Source of the DNA: Klenkia brasiliensis
GTDB taxonomy: Bacteria; Actinomycetota; Actinomycetes; Mycobacteriales; Geodermatophilaceae
NCBI RefSeq assembly: GCF_900100695.1
Contig: NZ_FNCF01000007.1
Coordinates: 62,001 to 126,000 of the forward strand
Length of the DNA stretch: 64,000 nt
Reading direction: 5' to 3'
Shown: positions 9,721-17,420 of the stretch, piece by piece
Layout: each line of letters begins with the position of its first letter
How positions within the stretch are numbered: position 1 is the first letter of the stretch
Program-made: the position numbers and the translations under genes
Notes under the pieces: generated by a model
What the model was told of the DNA's origin: nothing
Seen by the model: only the letters and a program-made list of their open reading frames with translations
The model's database searches: none

Positions 9721-9740
9721 CCGGAACGGGGCCGTTCCGG
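9721..9740. promoter_or_regulatory. Perfect 20-bp palindrome in a divergent intergenic region
   Basis: CCGGAACGG and CCGTTCCGG form a 9-bp inverted repeat around GG. It lies about 120 bases before the acyl-CoA synthetase start and 95 bases before the LAxTG protein start. Its size and symmetry suit a dimeric repressor site. No regulator gene is adjacent, and the function is inferred only from symmetry and position. Confidence 0.35.
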
Positions 9741-9834
9741 TGGCTGTGATCCCGCTGTGCTGACACGTTGCGTCACCAACGGGCCGGACAGGCCCCCATC
9801 CGTGCCCCGCGAGGGGCCGACGAGAGGTGGTCCC

Positions 9835-11004
9835 GTGCGGGATCTCGCAGTCCGTTCCGTCGTCGCCGCCATGGTGGGCGCCGGCGTCCTCCTGGGCGGT
9901 GCCGGCATCGCCGTCGCCGACACCCCGGGGGCCGACGCCTCCTCCCTGAGCGCCACCTCGACGAGCACCACGACGACGGCCGTCCCGACGACGACGGAGG
10001 CGACCACGACGGAGGCGACCACCACGTCGGAGACGACCACCTCGTCCTCGTCCGCGACGGAGACCACCTCGTCGTCCACGGAGACCACCTCGTCGTCCAC
10101 GGAGACCACCTCGTCGTCGTCGTCGACGGCGACCACGACCTCGTCCCCGTCGACGACCTCGGAGCCGTCGACGACGTCGGAGCCGAGCACGACGACCGGC
10201 CCGGGCCAGTCGCCGGGGACCGCGACCGCGCAGCAGGGCTGCCTGGGCGAGGTCACCGTGGTCGTCTCGGGCACCGACATCGCCGAGGGCACCGTCGTCG
10301 CCGTCCAGCTGACCGTGGGCGACACGACCGAGACCGTGGAGTCCGAGGTCATCGGCGGCCGCATCGCGGTCCTGGCCACCCCGGAGGCGCTCGAGGGCGT
10401 CGAGACCGTCGGCGTGCTGGTGCAGGAGCCCGGCAGCGACGCCGTGTACACCTACGAGGTCCGGGTCCAGCCCCTGACCGACGTGTGCACCGCCGAGGGC
10501 AGCATCGCCCTGGCCCGCGACTGCGCCACCCCCGACTCCGTCCTCGCGACGATCGAGGCGTCCGGCCTGACCGCCGGCGGCACCTACGGCATCGCCGTGG
10601 TCGGCACCAGCCCGTCGGGCGAGGACGTCGTCCTGGCCAGCGCCGACGTGCTCTCCGAGGACGGCACCCTCGCCGGGACGCTGCCGCTGGTGAGCGCCAC
10701 CGGCACCGTCCCGCTGGACGGCTTCACCGGTCTGGCGCTGCTGGTCGACGGCCAGGTGTTCGCGTCGGTCGGCGCGACCGAGGCCGTCGTGGGCACCTGC
10801 GTGGTCCCGCAGCCGCTGCCCGTCGCCCCGGTCGCCACGGTGCACCCGGTCGCCTCGACCACCCCGGCCGCCGCGGCGCACCCGGCCCAGCCGGCCGCGC
10901 TGGCGCAGACCGGTGTGGAGGCCGGCGGCCTGCTGCTGCTGGCCGGCGCGTTCCTGGTGGTCGGTGGCCTGGCCACCCTGCTCGCACGCCGCACCGCGCG
11001 CTGA
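9835..11004 (+). CDS. LAxTG-anchored, Thr/Ser-rich cell-surface protein
   Basis: GTG 9835 has a clear GAGAGGTGG ribosome-binding site 4 bases upstream and gives a proper signal peptide, with cleavage expected after AVA near residue 28. Residues ~35-125 are almost pure Thr/Ser/Glu, likely an extended stalk through the cell wall. A globular region with four widely spaced cysteines (for example near QQGCLGEVTV and DCATPDSV) follows, about 130-325. The C-terminus reads LAQTG at residue ~356, then a hydrophobic helix and RRTAR, which is a class E sortase sorting signal of high-GC actinobacteria. The globular part matches nothing I can name. Adhesion or wall architecture is a guess. A strong hairpin follows the gene. 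Confidence 0.8.
   Translation: MRDLAVRSVVAAMVGAGVLLGGAGIAVADTPGADASSLSATSTSTTTTAVPTTTEATTTEATTTSETTTSSSSATETTSSSTETTSSSTETTSSSSSTATTTSSPSTTSEPSTTSEPSTTTGPGQSPGTATAQQGCLGEVTVVVSGTDIAEGTVVAVQLTVGDTTETVESEVIGGRIAVLATPEALEGVETVGVLVQEPGSDAVYTYEVRVQPLTDVCTAEGSIALARDCATPDSVLATIEASGLTAGGTYGIAVVGTSPSGEDVVLASADVLSEDGTLAGTLPLVSATGTVPLDGFTGLALLVDGQVFASVGATEAVVGTCVVPQPLPVAPVATVHPVASTTPAAAAHPAQPAALAQTGVEAGGLLLLAGAFLVVGGLATLLARRTAR
10060..10116 (+). repeat. 21-bp tandem repeat coding for a TETTSSS unit
   Basis: The unit that starts GAGACCACCTCGTCG is repeated exactly at 10060-10080 and 10081-10101, and partly at 10102-10116. It lies inside the Thr/Ser stalk of the LAxTG protein. The 21-base period keeps the reading frame, so copy-number changes would lengthen or shorten the stalk by seven residues. 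Confidence 0.8.
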
Positions 11005-11016
11005 TCCCGCGCTGAC

Positions 11017-11053
11017 CGACCGGCCCGGCCCCTCCTGGGGGCCGGGCCGGTCG
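11017..11053 (+). terminator. GC-rich hairpin terminator after the LAxTG protein gene
   Basis: A perfect 16-bp stem (CGACCGGCCCGGCCCC pairing with 11038-11053) closes a 5-base loop 13 bases after the stop codon. There is no U-tract, as is usual for actinobacterial intrinsic terminators. Confidence 0.7.
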
Positions 11054-11148
11054 TGCACGACGGGGTCGTGGGGCTTCGGGTCGCCGAACCCGTGGACCGG
11101 GCGCACGATCTTGCTGGTTGAGAGTTGCAACGAGACGGGACACGCACG

Positions 11149-12510
11149 ATGACCAGCACACAAGCCAGCGCCGCGCACCGGCGGGCGGTCACCAAGGCCG
11201 CCGCCCTCACCGCGGTCGGTGGCATCCTCTTCGGCTACGACACCGGTGTCATCGGGGGTGTGCTGCCGAACATCAGCAGCGACTTCACCCTCGACACCCC
11301 GTTCCTGCAGGGCACGGTGGTGTCCATCCTGCTGGTCGGCGCCGCGGTCGGGGCGCTGGTCGCGGGCCGGGTCGCCGACAGCCTCGGCCGCCGCCGGGCG
11401 ATCATCATCACCTCGCTGGTCTTCGTCGTCGGGCTGCTGCTCTCGATCGTGGCGCCCGCGTTCTGGGTGCTGCTGCTGTCGCGGTTCCTCATCGGCGTCG
11501 GGGTGGGGTCGGCGTCCTTCGTCGTCCCCGTCTACATCGGCGAGATCGCCCCGCCCGAGCGGCGCGGGGCGCTGGTCAGCCTCAACCAGCTGTCGGTGAC
11601 CATCGGCATCCTGGTCTCCCAGCTCGTCGCCTACTTCCTGGCCGGCAGCGGCGACTGGCGGATCAGCGTGGGCCTGGCTCTGCTGCCCGCCGTCGTCCTG
11701 GGCCTGGGCATGGTCCGGGAGCCCGAGAGCCCGGCCTGGCTGGTGCGGCAGGGCCGCGTCGACGAGGCCCGCGAGGTGCTGCGCACGCTGCGGGACTCCG
11801 AGGACGCGATCTCCGAGGAGATCGACGACATCCGGGGCACCGCCACCGAGGAGGAGAAGGGGGCCAAGCGCTCGCTGCTAGCGCCCAAGCTGCGCCCGGC
11901 CCTGGTGCTGGGCGTGACGCTGGCGATCGTGCAGCAGATCACCGGCGTGAACACCGTCATCTACTTCGCCCCGACCGTGCTGGAGAACGCCGGCCTCGGG
12001 TCGCAGGCCGCGCTGCTGGCGCTGCTGGTGGTCGGCCTGACCAACGTGGTCATGACGATCGTGGCCATCAAGGTCATCGACAAGGTCGGCCGGCGTGCCC
12101 TGCTCATCTGGGGCATGAGCGGCATGGTCCTGGGCCTCGCGGGTCTGGCGATCGCCTTCCTGTTCGACATCGCCGGTGCCGGCGCGATCGTCACGACCGT
12201 GGTGCTGGCCTTCTACGTCGGCTCGTTCGCGGTCAGCCTGGGCCCGGTGGTCTGGCTGCTGATCAGCGAGATCTTCCCGCTGGCGGTGCGCGGCCGGGCC
12301 TCCTCGGTGGCCACGATGGCCAACTGGGTGGCCAACTTCGTCGTCGCGGTCAGCTACCTGTCGATCATCGCCGCGATCGGGGAGACCGCCACGTTCGGCC
12401 TGTACGCGGTGGTCACCGTGCTGTCCCTGGTCTACGTGGTCAAGGCGGTGCCGGAGACCAAGAACCGCAGCCTGGCCGACATCGAGCGGGAGCTGTCCCC
12501 GGCGTCCTGA
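11149..12510 (+). CDS. Sugar-porter family MFS transporter
   Basis: The gene encodes 453 residues and about 12 membrane helices. Sugar-porter signatures are present: GGILFGYDTGVIGGVLP in TM1, the loop motif ADSLGRRRAI, EIAPPERRGALVS, PESPAWL, QQITGVNTVIYFAPT in TM7 and PETKNRSLADIE at the end. Members bring in hexoses, pentoses or myo-inositol with H+; the exact sugar cannot be read. It belongs with XylE/GalP/IolT-like proteins. A GAGACGGGA lies upstream of the ATG. The next gene starts 57 bases after the stop but has its own operator-like site, so co-transcription is doubtful. Confidence 0.88.
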   Translation: MTSTQASAAHRRAVTKAAALTAVGGILFGYDTGVIGGVLPNISSDFTLDTPFLQGTVVSILLVGAAVGALVAGRVADSLGRRRAIIITSLVFVVGLLLSIVAPAFWVLLLSRFLIGVGVGSASFVVPVYIGEIAPPERRGALVSLNQLSVTIGILVSQLVAYFLAGSGDWRISVGLALLPAVVLGLGMVREPESPAWLVRQGRVDEAREVLRTLRDSEDAISEEIDDIRGTATEEEKGAKRSLLAPKLRPALVLGVTLAIVQQITGVNTVIYFAPTVLENAGLGSQAALLALLVVGLTNVVMTIVAIKVIDKVGRRALLIWGMSGMVLGLAGLAIAFLFDIAGAGAIVTTVVLAFYVGSFAVSLGPVVWLLISEIFPLAVRGRASSVATMANWVANFVVAVSYLSIIAAIGETATFGLYAVVTVLSLVYVVKAVPETKNRSLADIERELSPAS

Positions 12511-12520
12511 CCGTGCCCTG

Positions 12521-12542
12521 ACGGTCAGGGTTGACTGCCCGG
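12521..12542. promoter_or_regulatory. Candidate TetR operator A (copy 1 of 3)
   Basis: The site reads ACG, GTCA, GGGT, TGAC, TGCCCGG: a GTCA/TGAC inverted repeat with a 4-base spacer and fixed flanks. The same flanks and half-sites recur at 15920-15941 and, on the other strand, at 17341-17362 beside a TetR gene. Its TTGACT can serve as a -35 element. An 18-base spacer then leads to AGACAT (12555-12560), and 6 bases later comes the crotonase ATG. Binding would therefore block the promoter. Confidence 0.6.
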
Positions 12543-12566
12543 GTCGCACCTGGCAGACATGGCGCC

Positions 12567-13331
12567 ATGACGGACACGGTGCTCGCAGAGGTGGCCGACG
12601 GGGTCGGCGTGATCACGCTCAACCGCCCCGAGGCGAAGAACGCGGTCGACCTGGCCACGACGGAGGCCCTGGCCGCCGCGTTCGACGACTTCGACGCCCG
12701 GGACGACGTGGCCGTCCTGGTGCTCACCGGGGCGGGCGGGGTGTTCTGCGCGGGGATGGACCTCAAGGCCTTCTCCCGCGGGGAGCGCCCCTCCCTCCCC
12801 GGGCGGGGCTTCGCCGGCCTGACGGAGGCGCCCCCGAGCAAGCCCCTGATCGCCGCGGTCGAGGGGTGGGCGCTGGCCGGCGGGTTCGAGCTCGTCCTGG
12901 CGTGCGACCTGGTGGTCGCCTCGCGGGAGGCCCGCTTCGGCATCCCCGAGGTGAAGCGCTCGCTGGTGGCGGCCGGCGGCGGGGTGCTGAGGCTGCCCAA
13001 GACGCTGCCCTACCAGCGGGCGATGGAGCTGGCGCTGACCGGCGACCCGATGTCGGCCGAGGAGGCGCACCGGTTCGGCCTGGTCAACGCCCTGACCGAG
13101 CCCGGCGGTGCGCTGGCCGGGGCGCGCGAGCTGGCCGGGCGCATCGCGGTCAACGGGCCGCTGGCGCTGCGGGCGACCAAGCAGCTGGTGGCCGGCGCCG
13201 TCCGCTGGACCGACCGCGACCTGCTCGACCACCAGGCGACGCTGACGGAGTCGGTGTTCTCCTCCGCCGACGCGCAGGAGGGCGCCCGCGCCTTCGCCGA
13301 GAAGCGCGCCCCCGTCTGGCGCGGGGTCTGA
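12567..13331 (+). CDS. Enoyl-CoA hydratase/isomerase family protein (crotonase)
   Basis: This 254-residue crotonase has the usual length. The oxyanion-hole segments are GGVFCAGMDLKAFS and EGWALAGGFELVLACDL, and the catalytic-region loop is FGIPEVKRSLVAAGGG. It should hydrate or isomerise an enoyl-CoA in the cytosol. The ATG at 12567 has no Shine-Dalgarno sequence. An AGACAT -10-like box sits 6 bases upstream, so the mRNA is probably leaderless. Candidate operator A overlaps its -35 region, tying it to the FadD/SDR/FadE genes downstream. Confidence 0.87.
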   Translation: MTDTVLAEVADGVGVITLNRPEAKNAVDLATTEALAAAFDDFDARDDVAVLVLTGAGGVFCAGMDLKAFSRGERPSLPGRGFAGLTEAPPSKPLIAAVEGWALAGGFELVLACDLVVASREARFGIPEVKRSLVAAGGGVLRLPKTLPYQRAMELALTGDPMSAEEAHRFGLVNALTEPGGALAGARELAGRIAVNGPLALRATKQLVAGAVRWTDRDLLDHQATLTESVFSSADAQEGARAFAEKRAPVWRGV

Positions 13332-13392
13332 CCACTCGACGGTTGTCCACAGGTCTCGCCCGCGCCGCCCTGATCCCGGGCAGGCTGCGGCT

Positions 13393-14271
13393 GTGCCCCG
13401 ACCTCGACGTCCACCCTCGCTGGTGGGTCGGTGGTTCCGCGGCAGCGACGTCGTCGCGAGGGGCCTGCTCACCGCAGGGGAGCTGCGCGGACCGGCGTGG
13501 CGGCGGGTGTTCCCGGACGTCTACATCGATGCCGACTGCGAGGTCGACCATGCGCTGCTCGCCCGGATCGCCGCCACGACCGTGGCGCCGGGTGCTGTGG
13601 TGACCGGGGTCAGCGCAGCCGTGCTGTGGGGCCTGACCGACCTCGCCGGCGTCGACGACCCGGTCGAGCTCACGGTCGCACCCGGCGCCCGGCGTCCCGC
13701 CTGCCCGGGCGTCGTCGTCCGTCGGCGGCCGCTGTCCAGCGCGAGCTCGGTCCGCCGGGGCCAGGTCCTGGTGGCGACGCCCGAGGCGGCGGCGCTCGAG
13801 CTGGCCGGTCGGCTCGACCCGGTGGAGGCCGTCGTCCTGCTGGACCGGTGCGTGGCCGAGCGCGTCAGCACGCTGACTGCGCTGCGCCACGCGGCGGCGG
13901 AGCTGGTCGGGCGGGGGTGCCGGCGAGCACGCGCAGCCGTCGACCGCGCCGACGGGCTGGCCGGGTCACCCCAGGAGACACGGCTCCGACTGCTCGTCGT
14001 CGAGGCGGGGTTGCCCCCGCCGGTGGCGCAGTTCACCGTCCGGGTGGAGGGCAGGTTCGTTGCGCGGGTCGACTTCGCGTGGCCGGACCACCGCGTCGCG
14101 CTGGAGTACGAGGGCGCCTGGCACACGACGCAGATCGCTGCCGATCGCCGGCGCATCGAGGCGCTGCAGGCGGCCGGGTGGCGCGTCCTGTTCGTGACGG
14201 CCGCCGACCTGCACCACCCGCACACGCTCATCGCCCGGATCCGGGCGGCGCTCGCGTCGAGTGACAGCTGA
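13393..14271 (+). CDS. DUF559-type protein with PD-(D/E)XK-like nuclease fold at the C-terminus
   Basis: The protein has 292 residues. The N-terminal half resembles the AbiEi-like winged-helix region often seen in actinobacterial DUF559 proteins (LLTAGELRGPAWRRVFPDVYI). The C-terminal ~95 residues match the Vsr-like DUF559 fold, with FVARVDFAWPDHRVALEYEG (Asp and Glu of the metal site), WHTTQIAADRRRIEAL and GWRVLFVTAADL. No partner toxin or methylase lies next to it, and such genes are common singletons in actinobacteria. A biological role should not be assumed. It sits as an isolated gene inside the acyl-CoA island and ends in a convergent arrangement with fadD. Confidence 0.7.
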   Translation: MPRPRRPPSLVGRWFRGSDVVARGLLTAGELRGPAWRRVFPDVYIDADCEVDHALLARIAATTVAPGAVVTGVSAAVLWGLTDLAGVDDPVELTVAPGARRPACPGVVVRRRPLSSASSVRRGQVLVATPEAAALELAGRLDPVEAVVLLDRCVAERVSTLTALRHAAAELVGRGCRRARAAVDRADGLAGSPQETRLRLLVVEAGLPPPVAQFTVRVEGRFVARVDFAWPDHRVALEYEGAWHTTQIAADRRRIEALQAAGWRVLFVTAADLHHPHTLIARIRAALASSDS

Positions 14272-14310
14272 GAGCTGTGCAGGCGCGGCCGGTACAGCGC
14301 TGAGCTGTCA
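14262..14310. terminator. Possible bidirectional terminator between convergent genes
   Basis: TGACAGCT at 14262-14269 pairs with AGCTGTCA at 14303-14310. Smaller nested ACAGC/GCTGT hairpins lie between them. The element spans the junction of the DUF559 gene stop and the 3' side of the minus-strand acyl-CoA synthetase. Confidence 0.35.
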
Positions 14311-14321
14311 GTCGGTGGGGG

Positions 14322-15854
14322 TCAGGCCCCGTGGTCCTTGCGGAGCTCGGTCTTGAGGACCTTGCCGCTGGGGTTGCGGGGGAGCGCGCCCACGACGTGG
14401 AACTCCCGCGGGCACTTGTAGTGCGCCATCCGCTCCCGGCACCAGGCGGTCAGCTCGGCGGCGGTGGGCGGGGCGGCGGGGTCGCGGGCGGCCAGGACGG
14501 CGAGCGGCGCCTCGCCCCAGCGGTCGTCGGGGACGCCGATCAGGGCCACCTCCGCGACGCCGGGGTGCGCGGCCAGCACGTCCTCGACCTCGGCGCAGTA
14601 GATGTTCTCCCCGCCGCTGATGATGATGTCCTTCTTGCGGTCGACGACGTAGAAGTAGCCCTCGTCGTCCTGGCGCACCAGGTCGCCGGAGTGGAACCAG
14701 CCGCCCTCGAACGCCGCGGCGGTCTCGGCGGGCTTGCCCCAGTACTCGCGCATGACCATGGGGGAGCGGTACACGATCTCGCCGACCTCGCCCCGCGGCA
14801 CGTCGCGCATCGCCTCGTCGACCACCCGCACCTCGACGTTGAGCATCGGCGTCCCGACCGACCCGATCTTGCGGACGGCGTCCGGACCGCGCAGGAAGCA
14901 GGTCACCGGCGAGCACTCGGTCTGCCCGAACGCCGTCACCAGCTCCGCCTGCGGGAAGAGGTCCAGCATCCGCTGCAGCAGCGTGGTCGACGCCGGCGCC
15001 GCGCCCCACGAGATGCGCCGCAGCCGGGACAGGTCGCGCTCGGCCAGGTCGGGGACGTCGACGACCGCCTGCCACGCCGCGGGCACGAAGAAGCACGAGG
15101 ACACCCGCTCGGCCACGATCTCGTCCAGGGTCTCCGCCGGGTCGAAGGAGCCCGAGCGCGTGATCACGAAGGTGCCACCGAGCAGCAGGTTCGGCAGCAT
15201 CCCGGCGACCGCGGCGATGTGGAACAGCGGGGCGCCGTACAGGGTGACCCGGTCGTCGGGCGCCCAGCCCAGGTGCGTGACGTGGCTGAACGCGTGCATG
15301 AGCAGATTCCGGTGGGTGAGCACCGCGCCCTTGGGTCGACCCGTCGTCCCCGAGGTGTACATGAGGAACGCCGCGTCGGTGTCGCCGACCTCGTGCTCGA
15401 CCGGGGTGGGGTCGGCGGCGGCCAGCGCCGCCTCGTAGTCGGGTCCGACGGTGAGCACGTGCTCGGGCGGGCCGGCCTGCTGCGCGGTCGCCGCGGTGGC
15501 GGGGTCGACGACCAGCACCCGGGCGCCGGAGTCGGCCAGCACGTAGGCGACCTCGGCCGGGGCCAGCCGGAAGTTCACCGGGACGGCGACCGCCCCGATG
15601 CGTGCCGCTGCCAGGAAGCACTCCACGACCTCGAGCCCGTTGAGGGCCAGCACCGCCACCCGGTCGCCGTGCCGCACGCCCCACCCGGTGAGGACGGCGG
15701 CCAGCCGGGTCACCCGCTCGTCGACCTCCGCGTAGCTGCGGCCGGTGCCGGCGAACCGGTAGGCGGCGTCGTCGGGGGTGGTGCGCGCGTGCCGGGCGAG
15801 CTGGTCGGCGATGGTCATGCCGCGCCAGCCGCTGTCGTGCCGGGTCTGCTGCAC
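14322..15854 (-). CDS. Acyl-CoA synthetase (FadD family)
   Basis: GTG 15854 is chosen because a perfect AGGAG lies 5 bases before it; an in-frame ATG at 15818 is the alternative. The 510 residues include FLMYTSGTTGRPKGAV (P-loop), FGQTECSPVT (A5), GGWFHSGDLVRQDDEGYF (A7), RKKDIIISGGENIYCAEVE and PRNPSGKVLKTELRK (catalytic Lys). It activates a free acid for the neighbouring oxidation genes. It diverges from the SDR gene, and candidate operator B lies between them. On this strand the operator supplies a TTGACC -35 element. Confidence 0.9.
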   Translation of the reverse strand: MQQTRHDSGWRGMTIADQLARHARTTPDDAAYRFAGTGRSYAEVDERVTRLAAVLTGWGVRHGDRVAVLALNGLEVVECFLAAARIGAVAVPVNFRLAPAEVAYVLADSGARVLVVDPATAATAQQAGPPEHVLTVGPDYEAALAAADPTPVEHEVGDTDAAFLMYTSGTTGRPKGAVLTHRNLLMHAFSHVTHLGWAPDDRVTLYGAPLFHIAAVAGMLPNLLLGGTFVITRSGSFDPAETLDEIVAERVSSCFFVPAAWQAVVDVPDLAERDLSRLRRISWGAAPASTTLLQRMLDLFPQAELVTAFGQTECSPVTCFLRGPDAVRKIGSVGTPMLNVEVRVVDEAMRDVPRGEVGEIVYRSPMVMREYWGKPAETAAAFEGGWFHSGDLVRQDDEGYFYVVDRKKDIIISGGENIYCAEVEDVLAAHPGVAEVALIGVPDDRWGEAPLAVLAARDPAAPPTAAELTAWCRERMAHYKCPREFHVVGALPRNPSGKVLKTELRKDHGA

Positions 15855-15919
15855 TGCGACTCCTGGAGGGCTCCTCGGACCGGGTGTGGTCGGCGTCATG
15901 CTGGCCCGGCCCGTCGGTT

Positions 15920-15941
15920 ACGGTCAACCCTGACTGCCCGG
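15920..15941. promoter_or_regulatory. Candidate TetR operator B (copy 2 of 3)
   Basis: The site reads ACG, GTCA, ACCC, TGAC, TGCCCGG. Read on the minus strand it is identical over 22 bases to site C beside the TetR gene. It sits between the divergent fadD (-) and SDR (+) genes, so one bound repressor could silence both. Confidence 0.65.
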
Positions 15942-15972
15942 GCTCGCCACGAGCACCGACCGAAGGAGAAGC

Positions 15973-16728
15973 ATGGACGTCACCGACGCCGTCGCCGTCG
16001 TCACCGGGGGCGCTTCCGGCCTCGGTCTGGCCACCGCCCGCCGGCTGCGCGAGGCCGGCGCCCAGGTGGTGCTGCTGGACCTGCCCACCTCGGCCGGGGA
16101 GTCCGTCGCCGCCGAGATCGGCGCGCACTTCGCCGCCGCCGACGTCACCTCCGAGGAGCAGGTGACCGCCGCGCTGGACCTGGCCACCGAGCTCGGCCCG
16201 CTGCGGGTCGCGGTGAACTGCGCGGGCATCGGGAACGGCATCAAGACCGCCGGCAAGAAGGGCGCCTTCCCCCTCGACGCGTTCCAGAAGGTCATCCAGG
16301 TCAACCTGGTCGGCACCTTCAACGTCATCCGGCTGGCCGCCCAGCGGATGCTGTCGGTGGAGCTGCAGGGCGAGGAGCGCGGCGTCGTCGTCAACACCGC
16401 CTCGGTCGCGGCCTTCGACGGCCAGATCGGGCAGGCGGCCTACTCGGCGTCCAAGGGCGGCATCGTCGGCATGACGCTGCCGATCGCCCGCGACCTGGCC
16501 GGCGAGGCCATCCGGGTGGTCACGATCGCTCCAGGTCTGTTCAACACCCCGCTGCTGGCCGGGTTGCCCGAGGAGGCCAAGGCCTCCCTCGGCGCCCAGG
16601 TGCCGCACCCGGCGCGGCTCGGCGAGCCCGACGAGTACGGCCAGCTGGTGGCGCACGTCGTGGCCAACCCGATGCTCAACGGCGAGGTCATCCGCCTCGA
16701 CGGCGCCATCCGGATGGCACCCCGCTAA
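15973..16728 (+). CDS. Short-chain dehydrogenase, 3-hydroxyacyl-CoA dehydrogenase type-2-like
   Basis: The product has 251 residues with a strong AAGGAGA site upstream. The NAD-binding TGGASGLG is at residues ~11-18, NCAGIGNG near 80, the catalytic Ser in [10 protein letters not shown], and YSASK supplies Tyr and Lys. The sequence and the [25 protein letters not shown]-like stretch follow human HSD17B10 and bacterial relatives, which oxidise 3-hydroxyacyl-CoA (and some steroids or alcohols) with NAD. In this island it fits the third beta-oxidation step after the FadE pair and crotonase. Its stop overlaps the tetR stop on the other strand by two bases. Confidence 0.87.
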   Translation: MDVTDAVAVVTGGASGLGLATARRLREAGAQVVLLDLPTSAGESVAAEIGAHFAAADVTSEEQVTAALDLATELGPLRVAVNCAGIGNGIKTAGKKGAFPLDAFQKVIQVNLVGTFNVIRLAAQRMLSVELQGEERGVVVNTASVAAFDGQIGQAAYSASKGGIVGMTLPIARDLAGEAIRVVTIAPGLFNTPLLAGLPEEAKASLGAQVPHPARLGEPDEYGQLVAHVVANPMLNGEVIRLDGAIRMAPR

Positions 16729-17324
16729 CCGAGCATCTGGCGGGCCAGGTCCTTCCAGATGGCCAGGTGCGGGTCGGTGGCGGCGGGGCGGTCCTCGAAG
16801 GAGTAGGCGATCGCCACGCCGCGCATGGAGGTGAACAGCAGCTCGCGCAGCACCGGGTAGCGCGGGGACGCGACCGCGGCCGGCCCCCAGATCCGGTCGG
16901 CCGCGGCGCGGATCGCCTGGTTGATCCGGCGCTCCTCGGGGGCCAGCGCCGCGCGCAGCGCCTGGTCGGTGCGGGCGGCGTTCCACAGCTCCATCGCGGC
17001 CCAGAACGGCGGCTTCTGGAACAGCGCCCAGTTCAGCTCCACGCACCGCTCGACCCGCTCGACCGGGTCGGCGACGTCGAGCTGCTCGGCCTGGTCGGCG
17101 GCCTCGGCCAGCATCTCGTTGACCAGGTGCGAGGCAGCGGCGACCAGCAGCTCCTCCCGGCTGGGGAAGTGGTGCAGCAGCCGGCCGCGGGACACCCCGG
17201 CCCGCGCCTGCACCGCCAGCGTCGAGGCCCCGGCGTACCCGTCGGACACCAGGCAGGCGACCGCGGCGTCCAGGATCAGCGCGCGGCTGTCGGCGGTGCG
17301 TTCGCTCCGGCTGCGGGTCTCCAC
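16725..17324 (-). CDS. TetR-family transcriptional regulator of the acyl-CoA island
   Basis: The protein has 199 residues. The HTH lies at about residues 17-62, with [16 protein letters not shown], then [19 protein letters not shown]. The helical C-terminal ligand domain differs from named regulators. It starts with GTG and has no Shine-Dalgarno. A TAGGCT box ends 6 bases before the GTG, so the transcript is probably leaderless. Candidate operator C begins 17 bases upstream of the start, so autoregulation is likely. The ligand is probably an acyl-CoA or pathway acid (inference from the genes around it). Confidence 0.88.
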   Translation of the reverse strand: METRSRSERTADSRALILDAAVACLVSDGYAGASTLAVQARAGVSRGRLLHHFPSREELLVAAASHLVNEMLAEAADQAEQLDVADPVERVERCVELNWALFQKPPFWAAMELWNAARTDQALRAALAPEERRINQAIRAAADRIWGPAAVASPRYPVLRELLFTSMRGVAIAYSFEDRPAATDPHLAIWKDLARQMLG

Positions 17325-17330
17325 GGGACG

Positions 17331-17336
17331 AGCCTA
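17331..17336 (-). promoter_or_regulatory. -10 element of the tetR promoter (leaderless)
   Basis: TAGGCT on the minus strand fits the actinobacterial TAnnnT consensus. Exactly six bases separate it from the GTG start at 17324, placing the transcription start at the start codon. The spacer and -35 region run into operator C. Confidence 0.5.
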
Positions 17337-17340
17337 GCCG

Positions 17341-17362
17341 CCGGGCAGTCAGGGTTGACCGT
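17341..17362. promoter_or_regulatory. Candidate TetR operator C (copy 3 of 3), divergent tetR/fadE control region
   Basis: The 22 bases are the exact reverse complement of site B. The core is GTCAGGGTTGAC at 17348-17359. TTGACC inside it can be the -35 of the FadE operon, with GAGGAT 17 bases on as a weak -10. On the other strand it covers the -35/spacer region of tetR. Being next to the only TetR gene of the island is the main argument for who binds it. Confidence 0.65.
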
Positions 17363-17420
17363 TCGTGCACCCGACCGGAGGATGCGGACGACCACCCTCA
17401 CCGACGAGAGGTGCCACCCC

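Noticed and set aside
10060-10116. Tandem repeats as a CRISPR array
   Set aside because: The units are contiguous, 21 bases, in frame and coding for Thr/Ser; no spacers.
13343-13351. TTGTCCACA, a perfect actinobacterial DnaA box
   Set aside because: Only one copy is present, in a 61-base gap before a DUF559 gene, with no dnaA/dnaN or further boxes nearby; not an origin.
13393-14271. DUF559 protein as a defence or toxin-antitoxin system
   Set aside because: No partner toxin, methylase or second nuclease is adjacent, and lone DUF559 genes are common in actinobacteria; the sequence alone does not support a system.
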